Positions 8,246 to 15,496 of a stretch of DNA of 26,403 nucleotides are shown here, one piece after another. Made by a program: the position numbers and the translations under genes. Source of the DNA: UBA940 sp964464465 (GTDB lineage: Bacteria; Bacteroidota; Bacteroidia; Bacteroidales; Rikenellaceae); NCBI GenBank assembly GCA_964464465.1, contig CAYXGF010000022.1, positions 1 through 26,403 on the forward strand. The letters run 5' to 3'. The notes under the pieces were generated by a model. It saw only the letters and a program-made list of their open reading frames with translations. It searched no databases and had not been told where the DNA came from. Every line of letters begins with the position of its first letter. Position 1 is the stretch's first letter.

Positions 8246-9544
8246 TTAGATTTTCCACGGGCCGCGCATCGGCTGGTCGAGCAGGCGGTTGGCCGCATCG
8301 TCACCGATAAACGTCTGGGTAACGGGGTCGAAATTGAGCGTACGGTTCAGACGCAGAGCGCAGATAGCCATATTGACTATCGTACAGCTGTGGTGTCCGT
8401 TCTTCTCGTTGAGAGCGAACTTCTCACGGCTGTTGATACATCCGATGAAGTCCGTATTCTGCGGTTCGGGATCAGGGAGTTCCGAAATGGTGTTCATGAT
8501 GTCCGGAGCCGGCTTGCCGTTGAGCTCGACCTCGAATCCTTTGTAAACCTTGCCGTTGGGACCTTCGATGTAAGGCACCTTGCCTGCGCTCTCGAAGCCC
8601 TCGCCTTCCAGAATTATCTGGCAGCCGTCGGCATATGTATAGGTAATCTTGCGCCAGATTCCGATAGCATCGGGATGCTGCTGCGGAGCGTCGACCTCAA
8701 CCTTGATAGGCGAAGTCTCGTCCTTGCCCAGAATGTACTGAACAGGGTCGATATAGTGCTGGCCCATATCGCCCAGACCGCCTCCGTCGTAGTCCCAGTA
8801 TCCGCGGAACGTCTGATGGGTACGGTGTTCGTTGTAAGGCTTGTACTGAGCCGGACCGAGCCACATGTCGTAATCGAGATTCGACGGAACGGTCTCGGGT
8901 TTGAGGTTCTCCTTGCCCACCCAGAAGAATTTCCAGGTGAAACCTGTGGCGCCGGAGATGCGCACTTTCAGAGGCCATCCGAGAAGACCGCTGTCGACGA
9001 GCTTTTTAAGCGGCTCGACAGTGGTTCCCAGGCCGTAGAACGTATCCTTGAAACGGAACCATGTGTTCAGACGGAAGATACGGTTGTTCTGCTTCACAGC
9101 CTCCATGACTTTCTTGCCCTCGCCTATGGTACGCGTCATAGGCTTCTCGCACCAGATATCCTTGCCGGCTTTCGCAGCCTCGACAGCCATAATGGCATGC
9201 CAGTGGGGAGGCGTGGCGATATGAACGACATCCACATTGGGGTCGTTAATCAGGTCGCGGTAGTTGTGATAAGCCTGCAACTTGCCGAAATTCTTCTTAT
9301 CGGCAGCAGTCTGAGCAATTTGCAGGTGCTTCGAATCCACGTCGCAAATCGACACCAGACGGCAGTCCTTGCCGCTCGTGAAATGATACGAGCTGCGTCC
9401 AATACCGCCCACACCGATAATACCTTTTGTGAGCTGGTCGCTCGGTGCTACGAAATTAGGGCCGCCCAACACGTTGCGCGGAACGACCGTCAAAAGTGCG
9501 GCGCCGCCCAACGACTTCAAAAAATCTCTTCTGTTGATTCCCAT
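8246..9544 (-). CDS. Tat-exported Gfo/Idh/MocA-family oxidoreductase
   Basis: This 432-residue NAD(P)-dependent sugar or glycoside oxidoreductase is exported folded, presumably with its cofactor. The N-terminus is a clear twin-arginine signal: INRRDFLKSLGGAALLTVVP (residues 3-22), with RRDFLK at 5-10. The Rossmann dinucleotide motif GVGGIG sits at 44-49 and CEKPMTRT around 132-139 is the family's EKP motif. GDMGQHYIDP (258-267) is the conserved C-terminal active-site segment with candidate catalytic Asp and His. It ends with MRGPWKI, a C-terminus I associate with Bacteroidetes members. It is the first gene of a two-gene operon with the HEAT/DUF1080 protein, driven by the promoter at 9625-9655. 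Substrate is not determinable from sequence, and glycoside 3-dehydrogenation is only a suggestion from the DUF1080 neighbour. Confidence 0.92.
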   Translation of the reverse strand: MGINRRDFLKSLGGAALLTVVPRNVLGGPNFVAPSDQLTKGIIGVGGIGRSSYHFTSGKDCRLVSICDVDSKHLQIAQTAADKKNFGKLQAYHNYRDLINDPNVDVVHIATPPHWHAIMAVEAAKAGKDIWCEKPMTRTIGEGKKVMEAVKQNNRIFRLNTWFRFKDTFYGLGTTVEPLKKLVDSGLLGWPLKVRISGATGFTWKFFWVGKENLKPETVPSNLDYDMWLGPAQYKPYNEHRTHQTFRGYWDYDGGGLGDMGQHYIDPVQYILGKDETSPIKVEVDAPQQHPDAIGIWRKITYTYADGCQIILEGEGFESAGKVPYIEGPNGKVYKGFEVELNGKPAPDIMNTISELPDPEPQNTDFIGCINSREKFALNEKNGHHSCTIVNMAICALRLNRTLNFDPVTQTFIGDDAANRLLDQPMRGPWKI

Positions 9545-9624
9545 AAAGATCGGTTTTAAAATAATATGATTTTTAGTGTATTTACAATTGAAAATGGCCC
9601 GATTCGCACGCGCACATATTTGTA

Positions 9625-9655
9625 CAAAGGTAGCTGTTTTCTAACAAAAAAACAA
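9625..9655 (-). promoter_or_regulatory. Promoter of the oxidoreductase-HEAT/DUF1080 operon
   Basis: On the minus strand, TTG (9655-9653), a 20-nt spacer and TACCTTTG (9632-9625) are an exact consensus match. The start near 9618 gives a leader of about 75 nt to the ATG at 9544. Confidence 0.8.
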
Positions 9656-9680
9656 CTATCTTTACAACAAAAACAGATTT

Positions 9681-9706
9681 TTTCATCCGGCAAAAAACGG
9701 ATGAAA
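9681..9706 (-). terminator. Possible terminator after the DUF4293 gene
   Basis: TTTCATCCG (9681-9689) and CGGATGAAA (9698-9706) are perfect reverse complements around an A-rich 8-nt loop, 25 nt past the stop codon at 9731. Read on the minus strand, the hairpin is followed by a T-rich but not continuous run (ATCTGTTTTTGTTG). It is plausible as a weak terminator isolating the six-gene operon from the next promoter. Confidence 0.45.
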
Positions 9707-9730
9707 GCATATTTCAGGGCTTTAACCGAC

Positions 9731-10201
9731 CTATCTTATTCTGTCGAGCGAACGCACCAGAGCCTCGTCGCGTCCCACGGCACGCATGGCCATCACGCAA
9801 AGCACCAGCGCGGGCACGAGCAACAGCAGCGTATGGGTCTTGGAGCTGCCGTACACAGCGGAAGAGGCAAGATTATTGTACGACGAGAATACATAATAGG
9901 ACTCGAAAAGCAACGCCCCGACAAGCAGAGCGCACTCCGCGCCGAGCAGCCTTATCTGAACGAGTCTTTTTTTGTACAGGAATACCGTCACGAGCGGCAG
10001 CAGCGCCGATATTGCGAGAAGCGCGGCCGAGCAGCCGGCCCACCAGGTCACGGTGACCGCCTCACCGCCTATGCGCAGGCCGTAGCTCATCAGCGCCATA
10101 TCCGTATCGGACATGGTGAAACGGGCCATCGGCAACAGCATCACAACGGATACCAGGACACAGACGGCCAGCATGTAAAGTGTTTGAATTCTCTGAATCA
10201 T
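9731..10201 (-). CDS. DUF4293 family membrane protein
   Basis: This 156-residue integral membrane protein begins MIQRIQTLYMLAV, the hallmark start of the Bacteroidota DUF4293 family. It shows four hydrophobic segments (about residues 8-27, 52-75, 84-104 and 120-142) separated by short polar loops. The function is unknown. It is the last gene of the operon starting at folE, and only 3 nt separate its start from the stop of the GT2 gene. A possible terminator follows. The family call rests on the start motif and four-helix layout. Confidence 0.8.
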   Translation of the reverse strand: MIQRIQTLYMLAVCVLVSVVMLLPMARFTMSDTDMALMSYGLRIGGEAVTVTWWAGCSAALLAISALLPLVTVFLYKKRLVQIRLLGAECALLVGALLFESYYVFSSYNNLASSAVYGSSKTHTLLLLVPALVLCVMAMRAVGRDEALVRSLDRIR

Positions 10202-10204
10202 CGT

Positions 10205-11179
10205 CTATCTGATTTTTCTGTCAATCGTATATTTATTTCTGTCCGAAGAGTTCCGGTTGATAAGCTCGCCCAGAAAACCGGCCATAAACAGCTGCACGCC
10301 GAGCACAACGGCGAGCATGGCCACGAAAAAGAGCGGCTGCTCGGTAACCGGACGAAGCGGCATCGCGTGAAACTGCTTGTAGAGTTTTTCGGCAATCAGC
10401 CACACCGTCGTGCCACCGCCCAGCAGAAACATGAGCGTACCCAGCGAGCCGAACATATACATCGGCGAGCGGCCGAAGCGCGAGAGGAACGTAACGGTTA
10501 TCAAATCGAGATAACCCTTCACCATACGCTCCATGCCGAACTTCGAGACGCCGTACTTGCGCGCCCTGTGATGCACCTCCTTCTCTCCGATACGGCGGAA
10601 TCCGGCTCTCGACGCCAGAATGGGGATATACCGGTGCATCTCACCGAACACCTCTATGCCCTTGACCACCTTGCGGCGATAGGCTTTCAGCCCGCAGTTG
10701 AAATCGTGAAGTTTTATCCCAGACACCGCCCGCGCCGTAGCATTGAAAAACTTGCTCGGAAGAGTCTTGCCTATCGGGTCGTAACGGCGCTTCTTCCACC
10801 CCGACACGAGGTCGTAGCCCTGTTCCGTTATCATGCGGTACAGCTCCGGTATCTCATCGGGCGAGTCCTGCAAGTCAGCATCCATCGTTATCACCACATC
10901 TCCCTCCGCAGCCTCGAATCCGCAGTACAGGGCCGCAGACTTGCCGTAGTTGCGGACAAATCCCATAGCACGCAACTGCCCGTACTCTCCTCCGAGCTGC
11001 TCGATGACACTCCACGAACCGTCGTCGCTGCCGTCGTCTATCATTATAACCTCATAGGAGAAACCCTCGCGGCGCATCACCGCGTCTATCCACTGCATCA
11101 GTTCGGGCAGCGACTCCCGCTCGTTGTAAACGGGCACTACCACCGAAATATCTTTTCTGTCGTTAACGCTCATCGTCAA
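10205..11179 (-). CDS. Family 2 glycosyltransferase, polyprenyl-phosphate sugar synthase type (DPM1/GtrB-like)
   Basis: This enzyme transfers a sugar from a nucleotide donor to polyprenyl phosphate at the inner membrane's cytoplasmic face. The lipid-linked sugar then serves envelope polysaccharide or protein glycosylation. The 324-residue protein has ISVVVPVYNERESLPEL (residues 11-27), IDDGSDDGS (47-55) and the metal-binding DAD at 100-102 within ITMDADLQDSPDEI. Two C-terminal transmembrane helices (about 240-262 and 284-306) anchor the domain as in GtrB/ArnC relatives. Its start overlaps the DUF4199 stop by ATGA (11176-11179), so the two are probably translationally coupled. The particular sugar is not predictable. 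Confidence 0.92.
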   Translation of the reverse strand: MTMSVNDRKDISVVVPVYNERESLPELMQWIDAVMRREGFSYEVIMIDDGSDDGSWSVIEQLGGEYGQLRAMGFVRNYGKSAALYCGFEAAEGDVVITMDADLQDSPDEIPELYRMITEQGYDLVSGWKKRRYDPIGKTLPSKFFNATARAVSGIKLHDFNCGLKAYRRKVVKGIEVFGEMHRYIPILASRAGFRRIGEKEVHHRARKYGVSKFGMERMVKGYLDLITVTFLSRFGRSPMYMFGSLGTLMFLLGGGTTVWLIAEKLYKQFHAMPLRPVTEQPLFFVAMLAVVLGVQLFMAGFLGELINRNSSDRNKYTIDRKIR

Positions 11180-11706
11180 TCACGTTTTTCCGGTTCCGAG
11201 GGCTCTTTTTTCAGGAATACCGACATCACGATACCCATAATTCCGCCCTTCACACCAAGATTGAAAATTTCCGAAAATATAAGGAACAAAGGACTGGTAA
11301 GCAGGCGTTCCGACATTTTGCGGGCCATGTCGAGTGTCTGCGCGTCAGGAATCGTCTGAGACATAACATCGAAAGCCTTACACAACTGCTCGCGGTAATA
11401 TTCCGGTGCTATGAACGCCCTCAGAATAAAATCGCCGGCACCTGCCGCAATGCCCGTAAAAAACATCAGCGCGAAAACAAAGCCCACGCTGCGCCCGAAA
11501 GTGTAGCCGCCTCCGTCCGCAGACGCGGCATTGCGTCTGCCCGTAATGGATATTCCGGCGCAAAGCACCGCAAAAAGCATCATCTCCGAAATCCAGGCCC
11601 TGCCTTCGAGCCTCAAAGCCCACGAAAGCAGACTGACCGCGAACACCGCTACTCCGAGCAATAGTCCGCAATTTGCCGCACGGCTCCAAAAAAGTCTGTC
11701 ACTCAT
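11176..11706 (-). CDS. DUF4199 family membrane protein
   Basis: This 176-residue protein of unknown function has about four hydrophobic segments, a glycine-rich middle (YTFGRSVGFVFALMFFTGIAAG), a polar stretch (YYREQLCKAFDVMSQTIP) and a charged tail. The layout matches DUF4199, which in Bacteroidota commonly lies immediately before a GT2 glycosyltransferase, as here (4-nt overlap). I start it at ATG 11706, with a purine-rich GAGAGGA upstream, instead of an in-frame TTG at 11730. Placement with GT2 suggests a supporting role in lipid-linked sugar metabolism, which is inference. Confidence 0.8.
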   Translation of the reverse strand: MSDRLFWSRAANCGLLLGVAVFAVSLLSWALRLEGRAWISEMMLFAVLCAGISITGRRNAASADGGGYTFGRSVGFVFALMFFTGIAAGAGDFILRAFIAPEYYREQLCKAFDVMSQTIPDAQTLDMARKMSERLLTSPLFLIFSEIFNLGVKGGIMGIVMSVFLKKEPSEPEKRD

Positions 11707-11730
11707 AATCGTCCTCTCTCCATTTTCCAA

Positions 11731-12333
11731 TCATTTCAATTCCGCCGCACCCTGCCGTATTATCAGCTCCCCGCCGCCGGTCATATCCACGACCGTAGTC
11801 GGCATAAGCGCGCCGCATCCTCCGTCCACTACGGCATCAACATGTTTTCCGAACTTCTCGTCCAGCAGTTCCGCATCGGTCATATACTCCGCATCATCGC
11901 CCGCGCAACGCACCGACATCGAGAGCAGCGGCGAACCCGAATACTCAACCAGCGCCCGCGCCACGGCATTGTCCGGAATCCGCACACCAAGAGTACGCCT
12001 TTTTCCCAGCACTCCGGCAGGCATGCGCGACAATGCCGGCAGGATGAAAGTGAAACATCCCGGAGTATTGCGCCTCAACACCCGGAACGCCACATCGTCC
12101 ACCTTCGCATACCCCGCCACAGTGGATATTGAGTCGCACACCAGCGTCAGCGAACGCCTGTCCCGGTCCCTGAGGGCGCACATACGCCTGACACCGGCCT
12201 CGCTTCCCGCACTGCAACCGAAAGCATAGACTCCGTCGGTGGGATATATGATTACCCCGCCAGCCGAGAGTATCCCGGCAACCTGTCGCAGGGCCTTCTC
12301 AGAAGGATTTTCCGGATATATTCTTATTCGCAT
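11731..12333 (-). CDS. Sua5/YciO/YrdC family protein (possible threonylcarbamoyl-AMP synthase)
   Basis: Family members make threonylcarbamoyl-AMP from threonine, bicarbonate and ATP for tRNA t6A modification, or are YciO-like paralogues. The 200-residue product contains GGVIIYPTDGVYAFGC (about residues 25-40), matching the family's PTDTxYGLGC region. It also has CFTFILPA, LGVRIPDN and SGSPLLSMS. The KxR motif typical of active enzymes appears altered (ALRDRDRRSLTLVC), so the YciO subgroup is possible. I chose ATG 12333; the 12 upstream in-frame residues lie inside the peptidase gene. The start overlaps the M64 peptidase's last codons by 10 nt, consistent with translational coupling. Confidence 0.85.
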   Translation of the reverse strand: MRIRIYPENPSEKALRQVAGILSAGGVIIYPTDGVYAFGCSAGSEAGVRRMCALRDRDRRSLTLVCDSISTVAGYAKVDDVAFRVLRRNTPGCFTFILPALSRMPAGVLGKRRTLGVRIPDNAVARALVEYSGSPLLSMSVRCAGDDAEYMTDAELLDEKFGKHVDAVVDGGCGALMPTTVVDMTGGGELIIRQGAAELK

Positions 12334-13601
12334 AACCTGTCCACCTGCTGTCTTATGGCCAAATCGCACACCGGACAGAATTCCTCTATTTTATGCAGGT
12401 TGTTCATCAGACAGTTGGGCCACGGACGATACACGCCCTTGGAGACGTAACCGCCGCCCTCGTACACGCCCAGCACGCGCGCGCCGCCGGCCGAAAGTGG
12501 TGTCGGGACAGGCACCGAAGCGTCCATCATGCGGCTCCAATCCTTCGATGCGAAATCTACGAGCGTGGTCAGATTGGGTTCCCACGGCTCCACATCCGAA
12601 GGATACATGTCATTGTAGGCCACGCCTCCGACATACTCGTCCGCCAGCCCGGCGAACAGATGCCCGAACTCGTGGACATACACGCGGCCGGTCGACTGCG
12701 GATGATTGGCGGAAGATATGCCGTAGAAGTTGTATATTCCGCCTCCGCCGTATTTGGCCGTATTGGACAGTATGTATATGCAGTCATACGGAACGTTCGC
12801 CGCAATCTCCCTTATGCGCTGGAAGTCCTCGACGGTCTGATAACGCTCTATGCCGAATGTCCAGAAAGTCGCCCCCACGGCCGTGCGCAGCCACACATCC
12901 TGACCGGGCATAGTGACACCGCTGTCCTGCGACGGCGCCCACACTCCGCGCACATTGAACCTGCCGCGAAGCGAATTGTAAGGCGGGAACGCGAAAAGTT
13001 CGTCGACGAATCTGCGGCATGCCTTCTCGAAAGCCTCCCGCTCGCCCTCCGCATAACCTTCGGGCAAAAGAACTATATCGACACATCTGTCCGTCGGACC
13101 GGAATTCAGCACGTCGAACGTTTCAAGTACACCTCCGCTGCGGCGTATGAAGCCGCGGTCGGGGTATATCTCCTGCGAAAATCCCAGACGGAACTGTTTG
13201 GTGCTGTCCCTGCAATACAGCTCTATACGCACCGGAACCTTGGGGAAGGGGAACACGACGGACTCCGGCATGCAGCGAGAATGCACGCTCGCCTCATCCG
13301 TTGTGAGCCACTCGTTGAAGAGCGTATTGTAGCCGCGCGAATAAATCACCCCGCCGCTCCGCAGGTCCACTATGCGGAACATCTGGTTGCCGTACATGGT
13401 GGTGTCGACCAAATAACGTGTCGAGCCTCCCCAGTGCGGCTCGCGCACGAGTTCGTCGAAATGATAACTCTCGGGAGCGCCTCCGCCTCCGCAATGATAA
13501 AACTCGAAACGCATGGTCGCGTTCTCGAAATATTCGTCGAAGCCGCCGAACGACAGCAGCGGGCAGACAGCCAAAACAGACAACAGTAACAACCGCCTCA
13601 T
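12324..13601 (-). CDS. Exported M64-family (IgA peptidase) zinc metallopeptidase
   Basis: This 425-residue secreted protein begins with a signal peptide (MRRLLLLSVLAVCPLLSFGG). An N-terminal beta-rich domain occupies about residues 20-165. The M64 catalytic domain starts near VDIVLLPEGYAEGE (174-187). The zinc site is VHEFGHLFAGLADEY (309-323), with H310, E311 and H314 and an Asp/Glu third-ligand candidate at 321-322. Family members were named for IgA cleavage, but most Bacteroidota members are uncharacterised, so the substrate is unknown. It starts 7 nt after the folE stop behind AAGGGAATC, a good ribosome-binding site. Its 3' end overlaps the Sua5-like gene by 10 nt. Co-transcription with cytoplasmic enzymes is curious for a secreted protease. 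Confidence 0.9.
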   Translation of the reverse strand: MRRLLLLSVLAVCPLLSFGGFDEYFENATMRFEFYHCGGGGAPESYHFDELVREPHWGGSTRYLVDTTMYGNQMFRIVDLRSGGVIYSRGYNTLFNEWLTTDEASVHSRCMPESVVFPFPKVPVRIELYCRDSTKQFRLGFSQEIYPDRGFIRRSGGVLETFDVLNSGPTDRCVDIVLLPEGYAEGEREAFEKACRRFVDELFAFPPYNSLRGRFNVRGVWAPSQDSGVTMPGQDVWLRTAVGATFWTFGIERYQTVEDFQRIREIAANVPYDCIYILSNTAKYGGGGIYNFYGISSANHPQSTGRVYVHEFGHLFAGLADEYVGGVAYNDMYPSDVEPWEPNLTTLVDFASKDWSRMMDASVPVPTPLSAGGARVLGVYEGGGYVSKGVYRPWPNCLMNNLHKIEEFCPVCDLAIRQQVDRLCE

Positions 13602-13608
13602 GATTCCC

Positions 13609-14217
13609 TTATTTTAAATGACTTCCCAGCAGCGAGATGAACTCCTCGCGCGTGCGGTGCTGGGACAGAAACACTCCGGTGAAAGCCGACGTCGTGGTCA
13701 CGGAGTTCTGTTTCTGCACGCCGCGCATCTGCATGCACATGTGGCTGGCCTCGATTACCACCGCCACGCCCATCGGTTCGAGCACCTCCTGGATGCAGTC
13801 GCGTATCTGCACCGTCAGTCTCTCCTGCACCTGCAACCGGCGGGCGAAACACTCCACCACGCGGGCTATCTTGCTCAGCCCCGTGATGCGGCCGTTGGGT
13901 ATGTAGGCCACGTGCGCCTTGCCGAAAAACGGCATCATATGATGCTCGCACATCGAATACAGCTCTATATCCTTTACCAGCACCATCTGTTTGTAATCCT
14001 CGTTGAAGCACGCCGACAGCAGTATGTCGCGCGGATTCTCGGCATAACCCTTGGTCACGAAAGCCATGGCCTTGGCCACGCGCTCGGGAGTCTTCAACAG
14101 CCCCTCGCGGCCGACATCCTCGCCCAGAAGCGAGAGTATGGCGCTGTAATGCTCTTTGAGTTTTTCTATCGTCTCGGGAGAATAGGACTCCTCCCTCGTA
14201 TAAATCGTCTGGTCCAT
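13609..14217 (-). CDS. folE: GTP cyclohydrolase I
   Basis: FolE converts GTP to 7,8-dihydroneopterin triphosphate, the first step of tetrahydrofolate and pterin synthesis. The 202-residue product matches the standard length. Zinc ligands are visible as C90 and H93 in MCEHHMMPF (89-97) and C161 in HMCMQMRG. Substrate-site segments YIPNGRITGLSKIARVV and QERLTVQI also match. I start at ATG 14217 (MDQTIYTREE); longer in-frame starts reach into the regulatory region of the divergent TM2 gene. folE heads the minus operon ending with DUF4293. A possible -7 box TACATTTG lies at 14243-14236 without a clear -33. folK is about 7 kb away in another operon. Confidence 0.96.
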   Translation of the reverse strand: MDQTIYTREESYSPETIEKLKEHYSAILSLLGEDVGREGLLKTPERVAKAMAFVTKGYAENPRDILLSACFNEDYKQMVLVKDIELYSMCEHHMMPFFGKAHVAYIPNGRITGLSKIARVVECFARRLQVQERLTVQIRDCIQEVLEPMGVAVVIEASHMCMQMRGVQKQNSVTTTSAFTGVFLSQHRTREEFISLLGSHLK

Positions 14218-14305
14218 AACACTCCAATATTGCCACAAATGTAACAATTCCCGCGCAGAAAAAAAACTGCACGCCCGAATTACTCTCCCCGCAGGCTCCG
14301 CACTC

Positions 14306-14336
14306 TTGCATTTTTCGGAGACATTGCATATTTTTG
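14306..14336 (+). promoter_or_regulatory. Promoter of the TM2-DUF2752 pair
   Basis: TTG (14306-14308), a 20-nt spacer and TATTTTTG (14329-14336) match the Bacteroidota consensus exactly. The start near 14343 gives a leader of about 84 nt to the ATG at 14427. The promoter lies in the divergent region shared with folE. Confidence 0.75.
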
Positions 14337-14426
14337 TAAAAACGGGCACAGGCACAATGCCCCAAACAGAAGAAACTGCTCCTGCGCTACAAGTGCCGGC
14401 GGAGGAGAACAAAACTAAACGCTACT

Positions 14427-14744
14427 ATGTCTAAATTTTGCAGTAAGTGCGGCAATGAAATGGTCGATGCCGCAGTAGTTTGTCCAAAATGCGGATGCGC
14501 CGCAGCTCCGGAGACTCTGCCGGAAGACCCGTCCAAATCGAAATACGACTGGCTCGTGGTGTTCCTTCTCTGCTTCTTCCTCGGAGGACTGGGCATACAC
14601 AGGTTCTATGTCGGCAAAACAGGCACCGGAGTGGCACAGCTGCTCACAGCGGGCGGGTGCGGCATCTGGGCTCTCATAGACCTCATCACGATTGTGATGG
14701 GCAAGTTCACCGACAGCGATGACAAAATCATCAAGAGGATTTAA
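14427..14744 (+). CDS. Zinc-ribbon plus TM2-domain membrane protein
   Basis: The 105-residue product has an N-terminal zinc ribbon with CxxC pairs at C5/C8 and C19/C22 (SKFCSKCGNE and VVCPKCGC). A TM2 domain follows: two membrane helices around FFLGGLGIHRFYVGKTGTG, whose G-x-HRFY turn is the TM2 signature. The Asp-rich turn IWALIDLITIVMGKFTDSD comes next. The function of such small proteins is not established; a membrane sensing or scaffolding role is speculative. The DUF2752 gene overlaps its 3' end by 26 nt in another frame, so the two are probably coupled. The ATG is preceded by a consensus promoter. Confidence 0.9.
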   Translation: MSKFCSKCGNEMVDAAVVCPKCGCAAAPETLPEDPSKSKYDWLVVFLLCFFLGGLGIHRFYVGKTGTGVAQLLTAGGCGIWALIDLITIVMGKFTDSDDKIIKRI

Positions 14745-15081
14745 ATCGCCGCCATACTTAATCGCAGCCGCAGCACTGTACATCGTTCCGCGACACTCGA
14801 TTATGCACGGACACACGTTGTGTCTGTTCGACAATCTGTTCGGAGTACGGTGCTGGGGATGCGGTATGGCACGTGCCCTGTGGAGTGTCCTGCACCTGGA
14901 ACCGGCCGAGGCTTGGAGGTACAACCGCCTCGTAGCAATCGTTTTTCCGCTTCTGTGCATTATCGCCTTTAAGGCCGTGCGCGATGATTTAAGGTCACGC
15001 TCTGCCGGACCGCGGCTCAGACAATGCGCTCCGTCGAAGCATGAGCCAGAAGACGCTGCGAAAGATAATCCACTCCCGTAA
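14719..15081 (+). CDS. DUF2752 family small membrane protein
   Basis: This 120-residue protein carries the DUF2752 signature CLFDNLFGVRCWGCGMARAL, with C35, C45 and C48 and the characteristic CxGCGMxRA. Two hydrophobic segments flank it (about 12-24 and 70-84). The function is unknown; members are often adjacent to TM2-domain genes, as here. The last 30 or so residues are polar (SRSAGPRLRQCAPSKHEPED) and lie beyond the conserved domain. They are encoded antisense to the end of the minus-strand amidohydrolase-like gene (15017-15081 shared), so the tail may be a by-product of a lost earlier stop codon. Confidence 0.8.
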   Translation: MTKSSRGFKSPPYLIAAAALYIVPRHSIMHGHTLCLFDNLFGVRCWGCGMARALWSVLHLEPAEAWRYNRLVAIVFPLLCIIAFKAVRDDLRSRSAGPRLRQCAPSKHEPEDAAKDNPLP

Positions 15082-15496
15082 GCAGTACGACTCCGCACCG
15101 TACACCTGCACAGAAACCGGCAGGCTCACAGGCAACTGCCATCAGCACATCGTGCAGGGAAGTTCCGTAACGCTCCATAAAAAGATTAAGCGAATGTGTC
15201 TGCGTCAGACGACGCATCTCAAACGGTTCATCCGGGCAAATGCCGTCCGTGATACGCACTCCGTCGCCGCGCAGTCGTGCGAGAACGAAATCCTTGTTCC
15301 CGCATCCGGTCCAGTCCACGGCGCGCATCACCATTTCGGGTATCAGAATCCCGCTGTAAAACTCCACCGAACACATCGAATCGATGCGCGCATGACTCTC
15401 GATGGCCACAACCGTCCCGCTATCGTCAACGGTAACGACAGCATCCGGCACCAGCTCGCCGGCCCGGTAGACATAATGCGAGGCTACTCTGCGCAT
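15017..15496 (-). CDS. Small amidohydrolase-like protein lacking the catalytic barrel
   Basis: The 159-residue product has no family I can name with certainty. Residues 6-54 (ASHYVYRAGELVPDAVVTVD, then EFYSGILIPEM) resemble the N-terminal composite beta-domain of amidohydrolases, which normally leads into PGxIDxHxH. Here that position reads LIPEMVMRAVDWTG, with no metal-binding histidines. The C-terminal GTSLHDVLMAVACEPAG then GVVLLTG resembles the family's closing helix and strand. The catalytic TIM barrel of roughly 250 residues is missing. Its start overlaps the DUF4296 gene by 13 nt, and its 3' end overlaps the convergent DUF2752 gene by 65 nt. The open frame and operon position argue that it is expressed, but it cannot be a working hydrolase by itself. 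Confidence 0.6.
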   Translation of the reverse strand: MRRVASHYVYRAGELVPDAVVTVDDSGTVVAIESHARIDSMCSVEFYSGILIPEMVMRAVDWTGCGNKDFVLARLRGDGVRITDGICPDEPFEMRRLTQTHSLNLFMERYGTSLHDVLMAVACEPAGFCAGVRCGVVLLTGVDYLSQRLLAHASTERIV

